Assembly: GCA_028876585.1 (NCBI GenBank) | Contig: JAGWRL010000282.1 | Location: forward strand, 1-18,254 | From: Pseudomonadota bacterium | GTDB taxonomy: Bacteria; Pseudomonadota; Alphaproteobacteria; Rhizobiales; Beijerinckiaceae | DNA length: 18,254 bases | Direction of reading: 5' to 3' | Shown here: piece by piece, positions 6,996-15,079 of the stretch | How the letters are laid out: every line of letters starts with the position of its first letter | How positions within the stretch are numbered: the stretch's first letter is position 1 | Program-made: the position numbers and the translations under genes | The notes under the pieces: model-generated | Told to the model about the DNA's origin: nothing | Databases searched by the model: none | The model's input: only the letters and a program-made list of their open reading frames with translations

Positions 6996-8215
6996 AACAG
7001 CGCCAGCCCGGCCGCCGACGGCCGCGTCGTGCGGTATTGGCTGCGCGCGGCGACGTTGGAGGAGATCACCGCGACGCCGAGCGAGACCGTCCACATCATG
7101 TCGCCGAAATTCTCCAGCAGCGCCGCCAATGTCAGGTTGCAGGCCAAGGCGGCGGCGAGATAGGGCGCGAGCCGTGGCGGCGCGTCGGCGATGCGGCGGA
7201 AACCGATCCAGATCGCCGTCGCCGCCAGCCCCGCGCCGACCACGCCCAGTTCGTACCAGATCGCGAACAATTGCCCGCGCGGCGTGATCGGCGGGAACAG
7301 GCCGGTCTGGATCGCGCGCACCATCGATTCGAAGCCGTGGCCGGTGACGAGCAGCAGCTTTTCGTGAATGACCATCGCATGCGCGCGCGACAGCGTGGTG
7401 AACGGCCGGCCGAGCGTGGCCAGGCCCGTGTTCATCACCCCGCGCGTCAATTCGGCGATGACGATCGTCGCCAGCGGCCCCAGCGCCATCAAAGCCGCCC
7501 CGACCCAGGCGAGATCGCTGGTCGTGCGCTTGAGGTCGGAGACGGCGAACGACAGCGTGGCGAAGCCGAGCAGCAGCGCGATCATCATCGTGGTCGAGCC
7601 GATGGCGTAGATATAGACGAAGGCGGCCATCAGCAGCAGCCGCCCCCAGCCGTTGCGCCCGCGCGCCGCCAGCCCGCCCATCGCGGGAAACAGCGTCGTC
7701 AGCAGCACCACCGCGCCGTCGGCGATCCGGTGCGGCGAAATCTCGGCCCCATGCTTATCGGCCAGGAAGGCGGCGAACATCGTCGCCATGCCAAGGACGA
7801 GGCCGATCGGGAACAGATAGAGGTCGGTCGCGCGCGCGTGCCCGCGCGTGGTCGACAGCACCAGGAACAGCGAGATCAGCCACAGCGTCAATTTGAGCAG
7901 ATGTTGCGCGGCGGGGATCGAATAGGGCGTCCACAGCACCGAGACGCCGGCCCAGGCGATCGCGGCCAGACAGAGACCGACCACCGGGGTGGCGAACAGC
8001 CGGCTCATGCGCTGCAACAGGTCGCCGGGCGGGTCGATCAGCGCCGACAGCACGAACGAGGCGATGGCGACGGGATAGAGTATGAAAATGGCGAGTTCGT
8101 GCAGCACCACGCCGGCGGGGACGCCGAGGGCGAGCAGCACATAGCCGAATCGCGACAGAAACTGCGCGGCGTCGGCGGCTTCGTCGTTGCGGGCTTGATT
8201 TGGAACCCAAGTCAT
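6992..8215 (-). CDS. O-antigen ligase/polymerase-like polytopic membrane protein
   Basis: This 407-aa protein has about ten to eleven hydrophobic segments (for example around 23-60, 75-97, 108-121, 132-152, 193-226, 236-256, 317-338 and 352-390). The periplasmic-loop motif TGHGFESMVRAIQ (291-303) followed by PRGQLFAIWYELGVVGAG (312-329) resembles the Wzy_C/WaaL region, where the pattern is usually H-x-x-x-L followed by an E-x-G-x-x-G stretch. Members join or polymerise surface glycans at the outer face of the inner membrane; which glycan is unknown. The start is the ATG at 8215; its Shine-Dalgarno is poor (AGAAGAG at 10 nt) and the first 14 codons look derived from a dispersed repeat. The frame stays open upstream but without conserved content. 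The stop overlaps that of the convergent MarR gene. Confidence 0.72.
   Translation of the reverse strand: MTWVPNQARNDEAADAAQFLSRFGYVLLALGVPAGVVLHELAIFILYPVAIASFVLSALIDPPGDLLQRMSRLFATPVVGLCLAAIAWAGVSVLWTPYSIPAAQHLLKLTLWLISLFLVLSTTRGHARATDLYLFPIGLVLGMATMFAAFLADKHGAEISPHRIADGAVVLLTTLFPAMGGLAARGRNGWGRLLLMAAFVYIYAIGSTTMMIALLLGFATLSFAVSDLKRTTSDLAWVGAALMALGPLATIVIAELTRGVMNTGLATLGRPFTTLSRAHAMVIHEKLLLVTGHGFESMVRAIQTGLFPPITPRGQLFAIWYELGVVGAGLAATAIWIGFRRIADAPPRLAPYLAAALACNLTLAALLENFGDMMWTVSLGVAVISSNVAARSQYRTTRPSAAGLALF
8160..8215 (-). repeat. Possible decayed dispersed repeat over the ligase-like gene start
   Basis: Read on the minus strand, the first codons (TGGGTTCCAAATCAAGCC, then CGCAACGACGAA) resemble the common alphaproteobacterial dispersed repeat TGGATCCCGGATCAAGTC followed by CGGGATGACGAA, with several substitutions. 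The likeness is by eye only. Confidence 0.35.
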
Positions 8216-8323
8216 GGGCGTAACGCTCTTCTGTCGGGCTCTCTTAGCGCGCGAGGCTTCGTCGCGCTGTGGACTCCGGGCAACACCACCGCGCCAAATC
8301 GGCGACGCTTCCGATTCGAGACC

Positions 8324-9151
8324 ATGAACGCGCCGACCGCTTCCCCCCGACTGCCCCGCGTGCGCGCGCAACTGCGTCTCGCCTTCGCGCGCGCCGGCGC
8401 GCGCACGCAAGCCGCGCGGATGTTCGAGACCGGCGGCTGGCGGCTGCGCTTTCCGCGTGCGCGCGAGACCTGCGAGGCGGTGATCGTCAACACCGGCGGC
8501 GGCATGGCGGGCGGCGATCAGGTGCGAATCGAGGTCGAAGCCGGCCCCGGCGCCTGCGCCGTCGTCACCAGCCAGAGCCAGGAAAAGATATATCGCGCCG
8601 ATGGCTTAGCGAGCGAAATTCACACTTCGCTTGAGGTAGCGGAAGCGGCGACCCTGATCTGGGCGCCGCAGGAGACGCTACTGTTCGAGGGGGCGCGGCT
8701 GCAACGGCGGCTGGAGGCGCGGGTCGCGCCCGGGGCGACATTGACGATCATCGAGGCGGTCGCCTTCGGCCGGCTCGCGCATGGCGAGACGCAGGTCGAC
8801 GCGGCGCTGCACGACCGCTGGCGGCTGTGGCGCGGCGACAGGCTGGTGTTCGCCGAGGCGTTGCGAATCGAGCGCGCCGGCGCGACGCTCGACCGGATCG
8901 CCGTCGGCGCCGGCGCGCGGGCGCTGGCGACGTTGGCGCAGATCGGCCCCGACGCCGCCGCCCGGCTGGAGCCTCTCCGCGAGCGCCTCGCCGCCATCGA
9001 GGCCGACGGGGGCTTCGAGGCGGGGGCGAGCTGCGTCGACGGCGTGCTGGTGGCGCGGCTGCTGAGCCCGTCGCCGCAGCGGCTGCGGCAGGGGCTGATC
9101 GCGGCCTGGCCGGTGCTGACGGGGCAGGACGCGCCGAGGGTCTGGTATTGA
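8324..9151 (+). CDS. ureD: Urease accessory protein UreD
   Basis: UreD binds the urease apoenzyme and, with UreF and UreG, passes nickel into its active site. The 275-aa protein has the family's landmarks in order: VNTGGGMAGGDQV (55-67), SQSQEKIYR (83-91), LIWAPQETLLFEGA (111-124), EAVAFGRLAHGE (144-155) and the C-terminal PRVWY. The start is the ATG at 8324; no strong Shine-Dalgarno is visible, but length and alignment fit. ureD normally sits beside ureABC and ureEFG. None of these is here, so the structural urease must be elsewhere in the genome or absent. The next gene, a glycosyltransferase, starts within the TGA of ureD and is probably translationally coupled to it. Confidence 0.93.
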   Translation: MNAPTASPRLPRVRAQLRLAFARAGARTQAARMFETGGWRLRFPRARETCEAVIVNTGGGMAGGDQVRIEVEAGPGACAVVTSQSQEKIYRADGLASEIHTSLEVAEAATLIWAPQETLLFEGARLQRRLEARVAPGATLTIIEAVAFGRLAHGETQVDAALHDRWRLWRGDRLVFAEALRIERAGATLDRIAVGAGARALATLAQIGPDAAARLEPLRERLAAIEADGGFEAGASCVDGVLVARLLSPSPQRLRQGLIAAWPVLTGQDAPRVWY

Positions 9152-10536
9152 TCCGCGCCGCCGCGCTCGCCGCGCTGGCCCTGATTCTGGCGCAGGCCCT
9201 GGTCATCGGCCGGGTCGAATTGACCTTCGACGAAGCCTATTACGCGCTATGGGCGCACTTTCCGCAGGCGGGCTATCTCGACCATCCCCCGCTCGTCGCC
9301 TGGATCATCGCCGCCTCGATGGGTGTGTTCGGCGGCGGCGAATTCGGCGTGCGCGCCTTGTTCTGGCTCTCCGGCGCGCTTGTCCCGGCGCTGATCGCGC
9401 TGCTGGGCTGGCGGCTGTTTGCGGACGCGCGCGCGGCGGCGGCGGCCGTGCTGTTCTGGGTCGCGGCGCCGCTAGTCGCCGGCGCGCCGCTGGCGACGCC
9501 CGACACGCCGCTGGTGTTTTTCTGGACGCTGGCGCTGCTCGGCCTGTGCGAGGTCTGGCGCGGGCGCGCCGGCGCCTGGGCGCTGGTCGGGCTGGCGACC
9601 GGCGCGGCCGGGCTGGCGAAGATGAGCGCCGGCTTTCTGGCGCTGGGAATCGTGCTGGCGCTCGCCGCGACGCCGTCGCTGCGGCGCCAGTTCGCCCGGC
9701 CCGGCCCGTGGCTCGCCGGGGCGTTGGCGCTGGCGGTCCTGTCGCCGTTCCTGTGGTGGAACGCGGCGCACGGCTACGCGACCTTGTTCAAGCAGGGCGG
9801 CCGGCTCGCCGCCGCCCGCTTCGCGCCGGGCTATCTCGGCGAATTCGTCGGCGTCCAGCTCGCGCTGTTCAATCCGCTGACGGCGGGCGCCGCCATTTTC
9901 GCCGCGCTGCGGCTGCGCGCGCGCCCCTCCGAGCCGATGCGGCTGCTGCTGGCGACCTGCGCGCCAGCGCTGATGTATTTCGTCGTCCACGCGTTGCACG
10001 ACCGGGTGCAGGGCAACTGGCCGGCGCCGCTCTATCCCGCCTTCTGCCTGATCGCCGCGCGGGCGGTGACGCAAGTCCCGCGCCTGCGCTGGGTTCCGTT
10101 CGCGGCGGCGGCGCTCGGCGGCGCGGCGACGGTTTTGGCCTATCTGCATCTGGCGCTGGGCGGACCGACGCTCGGCCCCGCCGACCCCGCCCTGCGCATC
10201 GGCGGCTGGCGCGAACTGGCGCAGAGCGTCTTCACTGAGGCGCGCGCGCGCGACGCGGGTTTCGTGCTGGCCGAGGGCTACGCCGCGACCTCGCTGCTCG
10301 CCTTCTATGGCCCGGCGGACGCGCGGCTGGGCGAACTCGGCGAGCCCGAGCGCTGGACCTTCCGCCCGGCGATCGATACGCGCGGCGCGGGTCTGGCCTT
10401 CCTCCGCCCCGCCTTCGCCGACGAGCTTAACCGCCGGTTCGCCCATGTCGAGCCGTTGCAGACCCTGCGTCGCCGGGTCGGCGCGGTCGAGTTGGAGCCC
10501 TATGCGCTCTATTGGGTCTCCGGCCAGCGACGTTAG
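9148..10536 (+). CDS. GT39/ArnT-type membrane glycosyltransferase
   Basis: This 462-aa polytopic protein of the PMT (dolichyl-phosphate-mannose-protein mannosyltransferase) superfamily transfers a sugar from a polyprenyl-phosphate donor to a lipid or protein on the periplasmic side. After TM1 (about 3-20) comes the catalytic first loop [28 protein letters not shown], with Asp28-Glu29 and the D45-H-P-P motif. Many hydrophobic helices follow to about residue 350, then a soluble C-terminal domain. PLYPAFCL near 300 is typical of the family. The start is TTG 9148, forming TTGA with the ureD stop (4-bp overlap) and preceded by GAGGG 7 nt upstream. The frame is open further upstream, but that part is the antisense-like shadow of ureD. 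Donor sugar and acceptor cannot be read from the sequence. Confidence 0.85.
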   Translation: MIRAAALAALALILAQALVIGRVELTFDEAYYALWAHFPQAGYLDHPPLVAWIIAASMGVFGGGEFGVRALFWLSGALVPALIALLGWRLFADARAAAAAVLFWVAAPLVAGAPLATPDTPLVFFWTLALLGLCEVWRGRAGAWALVGLATGAAGLAKMSAGFLALGIVLALAATPSLRRQFARPGPWLAGALALAVLSPFLWWNAAHGYATLFKQGGRLAAARFAPGYLGEFVGVQLALFNPLTAGAAIFAALRLRARPSEPMRLLLATCAPALMYFVVHALHDRVQGNWPAPLYPAFCLIAARAVTQVPRLRWVPFAAAALGGAATVLAYLHLALGGPTLGPADPALRIGGWRELAQSVFTEARARDAGFVLAEGYAATSLLAFYGPADARLGELGEPERWTFRPAIDTRGAGLAFLRPAFADELNRRFAHVEPLQTLRRRVGAVELEPYALYWVSGQRR

Positions 10537-10544
10537 CCGGGATC

Positions 10545-10754
10545 GACCAGTTTGGCGAACCAGGCGAAGTCGAGGACATGGACGGCAAGGTCTATCCGAT
10601 CAAGGTCGGCGACATCTACGTCCTCGACCGTCGCGATCGCCACATCCCGCGCGGCGGCAAGAGCGAGGACATGATCCTCGTCAGCGTCATCAACCCGCCG
10701 CTGACTGGCGCGAAGCGGCGCAATCTGAGCCAGCCTGGCGGCTCCGCCAATTGA
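10545..10754 (+). pseudogene. ectC: Remnant of an ectoine synthase gene (3' part only)
   Basis: The translation [21 protein letters not shown], then [19 protein letters not shown] and INPPLTGAK, matches the second half of EctC, the cupin enzyme that closes the ectoine ring. Of the three iron ligands known for EctC (Glu57, Tyr85, His93), the Tyr and His are kept in [10 protein letters not shown], while the segment carrying Glu57 and everything before it is missing. The tail after NPPLTG ([14 protein letters not shown]) no longer resembles EctC. The homology begins about 10 bp after the stop of the glycosyltransferase, with no start codon or Shine-Dalgarno of its own except an internal ATG at 10579. 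No other ect gene is present. It could also be a truncated EctC-like cupin that is still expressed, which I think less likely. Confidence 0.65.
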
Positions 10755-10763
10755 GGACTCAGC

Positions 10764-11732
10764 TCAAAACCGGAACGTTCCCAGCGCGATATCCGGCCGG
10801 TTGGGGTCGCAGGGCGCGTCGAGCGGTCCGGGGAACACCTCGTCGGAGTCTTTCAACTCGCACAGCGCGCGGTTCACCAGCGTGAACTCCAGCACATAGG
10901 GGATCGAGAAACCCAGCAAATGGGTGACGTCGCAGTGATTGTTGGCGTGGACGTGAACGACGGCGAAGGCTTGCGACAATTTGTCGAACACCCGCTCGAC
11001 GATCTCCAGCCGCTCGCGCAAAGCGAGATAATCGAAGCCGTGAAATTCGCCGGTGATCTGCGCGAAACGACGCAAATCCTGCAACGGCGTCGCGTCGAAC
11101 ACCGGCCACTCGTCATGCTCGATGTCGATCTTCAAAATGACGTTGGGCGCCGCGCGGCCGCGGTCGCACTCGCTCAGGAGGCTGGAAATCGTGCGCGTCT
11201 GCGGCGTCAATTCGGCTGCAATCTTCTTTTTCTCCCAGCGAATCGAAGGGTGCTGCGCGGGTGCGCTTTCGATCGTGTGGTCGAATTGGCGCACCGACAG
11301 GCCCATCCCCGCCATTTGCAGGTCGAACTCCGCGTTGTGCTCCACGCCGAACGAAAGCACGGTGTCGATATTGCGGAAATCGTCGAGCAACACATAGCCG
11401 CCGTCGTTGCGGCTGCCGAAGCGGGCTTTCTTGAACCCGACCGCCTGCATCGGCCGTAACTTCGCCAGCAGCGCGCGAATCCGGGCGGCGAGTTCGTCGC
11501 GCGCCGCGCCCGGCCAGTCGGCGAGCATGCGCCGCTCCATTCGGTAACGCTCCAGGTGAGCGGCTTCGTCGCCAGAGAGCGGCGCGGCGGCCTGAAGTTG
11601 ACGCTGCAAAGTATCCAGACGCCGGTTCACCTCGACCAATTGCCGCTCAAAGCTCGGGACGTCGTTCCGCGCGATGGCGAACGTGTTCGAGAATGCAGAA
11701 ATGGCGTTGTGCAACCGTGCCCCGAAGCTCAT
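10764..11732 (-). CDS. FkbM-like SAM-dependent methyltransferase
   Basis: This 322-aa protein has a short coiled-coil N-terminus (about 25-90, VPSFERQLVEVNRRLDTLQ) and a C-terminal region like the FkbM/related sugar O-methyltransferase group. RFGSRNDGGYVLLDDF (104-119) leads into the nucleotide-binding strand VLSFGVEHNAEFD (125-137), then the acidic strand VRQFDHTIES (148-157) and VILKIDIEHDEWPVF (198-212). HxH-rich VHVHANNHC (259-267) and the C-terminal VLEFTLV follow. Relatives methylate sugars or modify surface polysaccharides, but the substrate is unknown. The ATG at 11732 was chosen because GAGGGG lies 6 nt upstream; an in-frame ATG at 11843 would add 37 residues with a weaker ribosome site. 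It is divergent from the second methyltransferase gene and has lower GC than the housekeeping genes around it. Confidence 0.72.
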   Translation of the reverse strand: MSFGARLHNAISAFSNTFAIARNDVPSFERQLVEVNRRLDTLQRQLQAAAPLSGDEAAHLERYRMERRMLADWPGAARDELAARIRALLAKLRPMQAVGFKKARFGSRNDGGYVLLDDFRNIDTVLSFGVEHNAEFDLQMAGMGLSVRQFDHTIESAPAQHPSIRWEKKKIAAELTPQTRTISSLLSECDRGRAAPNVILKIDIEHDEWPVFDATPLQDLRRFAQITGEFHGFDYLALRERLEIVERVFDKLSQAFAVVHVHANNHCDVTHLLGFSIPYVLEFTLVNRALCELKDSDEVFPGPLDAPCDPNRPDIALGTFRF

Positions 11733-12016
11733 GAATTTCCCCTCGCCGGCTGGGACGCCCATTTCGCCCCGCGGAGCCTGCCGTGAAAATACGTCAATCA
11801 TTTCAGGCTGCCCGTGCCGATATTGCCTAACGTCTATCGTCATGATAGCTGACCTTCAAGGCTGTACGGAATAAATATCACGAGGCGAAGGCAAATTACG
11901 ATAGCCGTTTAGAGTAGAAAATCGAACCGCTGTCTCTTCGCTTTAGTTTAACGGATGGCGTTGCCGCGAAAGTGAAAGTCATATTTGTGACAACCGGCGC
12001 CGGAATGAGGATGGGT
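11733..12016. other. AT-rich divergent intergenic region
   Basis: These 284 bp separate two divergent methyltransferase genes and are the most AT-rich part of the window. The first 111 bp could instead encode an N-terminal extension of the minus-strand gene. No convincing promoter pair, palindrome or RNA gene was found. GAGGA (12007-12011) is the ribosome binding site of the plus-strand gene. Confidence 0.5.
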
Positions 12017-13060
12017 ATGCGAAAGCTGATCGAGAATGAGGTGGCGCGGCTTAAAATTTCGAAGACGATAGATGAATTGTCTACAAAAATTGACCATCTC
12101 GCGGTGCTTCTTGAAAAGTATCATGGGCAAGTAGAAAGCCGACTTGCCGAAAGTGACCCTGGATACAATCCTGCTGCGGCGCTTGGTTACCGGGGCGATG
12201 ATGTTAATAATATTTATCGGGGATTTATCGGTGGCGTGCAGCCGATGTCATCGTCGCCGGCGCCGATCCCATTTGGCTCGTCGGTTTGCCAGCAAATCCA
12301 TTTCTCACTCGATCAGTTTCGTTTCTGGATTCAGGCTATCAAGGACCGACCTCGATATCACCGCAAATTATGGGAATTCGCCTATGTTTCGCAGGTCCTC
12401 CATGAGCGTGGAATGCTAGCGCATGGTCGACGCGGACTTGGCTTTGGCGTCGGTCGCGAACCGTTGCCCGCGCTGTTTGCGTCGTTCGGCGCCGAGGTCG
12501 TCGCGAGCGATCAATCTCTCGAGGGCGCGATCAAGGCCGGCTGGGCGAGCACAAAACAGCACACCACCGACCTGTCGGTTTTGAACGAGCGCGGCATTTG
12601 CACCGACCGCATGTTCCGCGAACTGGTCTCATTCGCCGAAGTGGACATGAACGCGATCGACGCGAAATTCAACAATTCCTTCGATTTTTGCTGGTCGGCC
12701 TGCTCGCTCGAACATCTGGGATCGCTCGAACACGGCCTTCAATTTATCAAGAATTCCATGAATGTGCTGAAGCCCGGCGGCATAGCCGTGCATACGACGG
12801 AATACAACCTGAGTTCGAACGATGCGACCCTCGAATATCCCGACCTGTCCGTCTACCGTCGGCGCGACATAGAACTATTGTTCGAAGAATTGACCGCCGC
12901 AGGGCATTCGGTTGTCCCAATCGATTACGAACTTGGCGAAGGGTTCGCGGAAACCGTTGTCGATCTGCCGCCCTACGGGCGCGGCGAGCCGCATATTCGG
13001 TTGCGACTTGGAGAATTTGATTGCACGTCGATTGGCGTTATCGTGCAAAAAGCGCAGTGA
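12017..13060 (+). CDS. Class I SAM-dependent methyltransferase
   Basis: This 347-aa cytosolic protein has an N-terminal amphipathic/coiled-coil stretch (1-45), then a Rossmann methyltransferase core. Motif I is RRGLGFGVGREPLPALFASFGAEVVASD (138-165, the SAM glycine loop and the acidic Asp165). The motif II/III region is SFDFCWSACSLEHLGSLEHGLQFI (221-244), followed by SMNVLKPGGIAVHTTEYN (247-264). This is the Methyltransf_11 pattern common in glycan and natural-product clusters; the substrate is unknown. ATG 12017 was chosen for GAGGA 5 nt upstream. ATGs at 12005 and 12011 and a GTG at 11972 are in frame alternatives. GC is low and codon use looser than in neighbouring genes, suggesting a separate origin. 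Its neighbours are another methyltransferase and an unknown protein, so a role in a surface-glycan cassette is inferred. Confidence 0.72.
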   Translation: MRKLIENEVARLKISKTIDELSTKIDHLAVLLEKYHGQVESRLAESDPGYNPAAALGYRGDDVNNIYRGFIGGVQPMSSSPAPIPFGSSVCQQIHFSLDQFRFWIQAIKDRPRYHRKLWEFAYVSQVLHERGMLAHGRRGLGFGVGREPLPALFASFGAEVVASDQSLEGAIKAGWASTKQHTTDLSVLNERGICTDRMFRELVSFAEVDMNAIDAKFNNSFDFCWSACSLEHLGSLEHGLQFIKNSMNVLKPGGIAVHTTEYNLSSNDATLEYPDLSVYRRRDIELLFEELTAAGHSVVPIDYELGEGFAETVVDLPPYGRGEPHIRLRLGEFDCTSIGVIVQKAQ

Positions 13061-13114
13061 CCGGCTTGGCGGATTGTGGCTAGAGTGGCTAGCAAACAGA
13101 CAGAATTGGCGAGC

Positions 13115-13145
13115 CCGCCATTGCGAATGCAACGAAGCCGTCCCT
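13115..13145. repeat. Possible decayed dispersed repeat fragment
   Basis: CCATTGCGAATGCAACGAAG followed by CCGTCC resembles the frequent bacterial repeat CATTGCGAGCGAAGCGAAGC followed by AATCC. It lies in the 131-bp gap between two genes. The match is imperfect and judged by eye. Confidence 0.3.
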
Positions 13146-13191
13146 GCCGCCGCGAGCATAGTCCCCTTGGCGTTGAAGCCGCCAGGTCGTG

Positions 13192-14229
13192 ATGCCTCGC
13201 CGTCCGTTCAGTCCGATAGGGGTTGCCGTTTTCGGCGTACCGACGCTGTTCGCCCATTGGGGCTTCAATGTCGTGCGCAGTATCGTCGAGGCGATTTCGG
13301 GCCCTACGCTACATCTTCACATCACCAGCCTCGATCAACTGCGGGAAGGTTTTGGACGTCGCGAGGGCGGCAGCGTCGTGTTGACGAGCGATTTGCCGGA
13401 GGCGGAACTCGTCAAATTCGTGTGCGATTCGGATCTGCCGATCGTGACATTTTCGGAGGCGTCGGATGATCTGCTGGATTGGATCGTAACCAGCCGCAAC
13501 CCGAATATTTTGGAGGCCGCCCGGTTCTGCACTTATTCGCTCTGCGCGCTGGCGCGTCCGTTTGCGATGGAAAGGGCGCTAAAGATTGTCGGACGAAGGG
13601 GCGATACGCCTGGCCCGACAATCAGCGCGATCGTTGAGCATCTGTTTCCGGGACGTGGGGAATGGCTTGCCGACAGCACTTTTGATCATCTGGTTGAGGA
13701 GGGCGCGATCAATTCCGCCACCACCGTCGACTGGAACAGCTATCGGGCGCATCAAGAATCGGCGAACTTCAGCGCATCAGACGCCGAAACATTGAAGGAA
13801 ATGCGGCTGGCCATCGCGAGCTATGCAGACTTGATGGACGGTAGGTTGCCTCGGGAGATTATCTGGCCTCCGGAATTATTTTACCGGCAAGATGGCAGAG
13901 CTGCGCGATCCGCATTCGATCTAACTGGCCCGGCCCGGATTTTATTCTATGGCCCATATATGCAGTTACCCATCGGCAATTGGATCGTCCGTGTTGAGTT
14001 CGAGATCGACGAGGCAGTCTCGGGCGTAGAGGCGATGACAGATATCTACATCAATGAAGTCGTCACGGAAAAAACGTTCGAAATGCCTCAGAAAGGCATA
14101 TTCGCCTATGATTTGCGTTTTCAAGTTACGGACCCGCACTCTGCTGTGCAGATAAGGTTGTTCACAAAACGCAGCGCCATCGAAGGCGTGTTCCTGCCGC
14201 GCTCGGTGCGGGTGCGGCCGGGGGTTTAG
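13192..14229 (+). CDS. Unrecognised 345-residue protein, possibly a glycan-cluster protein
   Basis: I do not recognise this family. There is no signal peptide and no membrane helix. The N-terminal part (about 8-110) looks alpha/beta, with strands such as IGVAVFGVPTLF, SVVLTSDLP and LPIVTFSEA. A helical middle (about 110-220) follows. The last 100 residues (about 243-343) read as a beta-sandwich: ARILFYGPYMQLPIGNWIVRVEFEID, then AMTDIYINEVVTEKTFEMP, and VQIRLFTKRSAIEGVFLPRSVRVRP. Domains of that style bind carbohydrate in some glycosyltransferase-linked proteins, but this is only a resemblance. The start is ATG 13192 (or GTG 13189), with AGG 5 nt upstream. It follows the class I methyltransferase on the same strand, has similarly reduced GC, and its TAG overlaps the cdh stop. 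Confidence 0.6.
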   Translation: MPRRPFSPIGVAVFGVPTLFAHWGFNVVRSIVEAISGPTLHLHITSLDQLREGFGRREGGSVVLTSDLPEAELVKFVCDSDLPIVTFSEASDDLLDWIVTSRNPNILEAARFCTYSLCALARPFAMERALKIVGRRGDTPGPTISAIVEHLFPGRGEWLADSTFDHLVEEGAINSATTVDWNSYRAHQESANFSASDAETLKEMRLAIASYADLMDGRLPREIIWPPELFYRQDGRAARSAFDLTGPARILFYGPYMQLPIGNWIVRVEFEIDEAVSGVEAMTDIYINEVVTEKTFEMPQKGIFAYDLRFQVTDPHSAVQIRLFTKRSAIEGVFLPRSVRVRPGV

Positions 14230-15020
14230 CAGCGCACGTCGATCACGTCGTCGGCCGAGGCGTACCAGCCGCCGGGGCGCGATTTCAACATCGCCACCAC
14301 GAACTCGGTCGGCGTCTGCACGACCGCGAGCGTCGTGCGCCGCAACTCGCCGGCGCCGCCGACGAGGTTGCGCGCCAGCCGGATCGGGTCGAGCGCGCGC
14401 CAATCCTTGTCGCCGCCGCGATAGGTCCACAATTCGAGCCCCGGCGCCATGTCGGGGCCGCGAAACCATTGGCCCGCGCGCGGCCCGAGCGCGCCGGCGC
14501 GCAAGGTGGCGGCGAAGCTTTGCGTCATGCAGCCGAGATGGACGTGCAACTGATCCTGCGAGCGCGCCAGCCGCGAATTGACCGCCAAGGCGAGCCGATC
14601 CTGCGCCGGCGCGGGCGTAAGCCAGCGGCGGGCGTTCCAGGCGAGCGCGAAATAGTTGGGGATGTCGTCGGCCGCCAGCCGCGGGTCCTCCAGCCCGACG
14701 ATCCGGCGCGTCGGCGTCAGGATCGTGTCCGGCGCGCCGACCGGCGGCCGCAGCACGGCAAAGCCATTATCGGCCCCGTGGGACAGGTCGACTTCGAGGC
14801 ACGGCCGCGGCGAGCCGGTCGAAGTCTGATCGACCATACAGACGCGCACCACCTGCCACAGCGCGTTGCGGGCGGCGAGATTGGCGGCGTAGGCGAAGGC
14901 GGCCGAGCCGACCAGCGCCGCCAGGATCAGCAGCGCCTTGCGCCCCCAACCGTATTCGCTCAGGCGCAGCCATCGCCGCGAAGCGGGGCGGGGGGCGGAA
15001 TGAGCCGTCATGAGGTCCAT
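14226..15020 (-). CDS. cdh: CDP-diacylglycerol diphosphatase
   Basis: This enzyme splits CDP-diacylglycerol into CMP and phosphatidic acid, returning the central phospholipid intermediate to phosphatidate. The 264-aa protein has a single N-terminal membrane anchor (about 28-48, KALLILAALVGSAAFAYAA) as in E. coli Cdh. The family landmarks follow: CLEVDL (74-79), TPTRRIVGLEDPRL (102-115), PNYFALAWNAR (121-131), LALAVNSRLARSQDQLHVHLGC (143-164) with the HIT-like HxH at His159/His161, and the Trp/Tyr-rich end GGWYASADDVIDVRC. The ATG at 15020 was chosen; ATG 15011 and GTG 15074 are also possible, and none has a strong Shine-Dalgarno. It lies downstream of the GGT-family gene on the same strand with a 59-bp gap. 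Confidence 0.87.
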   Translation of the reverse strand: MDLMTAHSAPRPASRRWLRLSEYGWGRKALLILAALVGSAAFAYAANLAARNALWQVVRVCMVDQTSTGSPRPCLEVDLSHGADNGFAVLRPPVGAPDTILTPTRRIVGLEDPRLAADDIPNYFALAWNARRWLTPAPAQDRLALAVNSRLARSQDQLHVHLGCMTQSFAATLRAGALGPRAGQWFRGPDMAPGLELWTYRGGDKDWRALDPIRLARNLVGGAGELRRTTLAVVQTPTEFVVAMLKSRPGGWYASADDVIDVRC

Positions 15021-15079
15021 GCGCCTGATATGGCGCCGCGCGGTTTCCCTGTTGTAAACACTGTTCCCGCGCACGTCCG

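Noticed and set aside
7037..8323. A long plus-strand frame upstream of and fused to ureD
   Set aside because: The extension is antisense to the membrane-protein gene and has a low-complexity Arg/Gln/His composition. UreD homology begins at the ATG at 8324.
8827..9147. Possible N-terminal extension of the GT39 glycosyltransferase
   Set aside because: That frame reads through ureD in a shifted phase and is Ala/Arg/Gly-rich. The first transmembrane helix and family homology begin just after TTG 9148.
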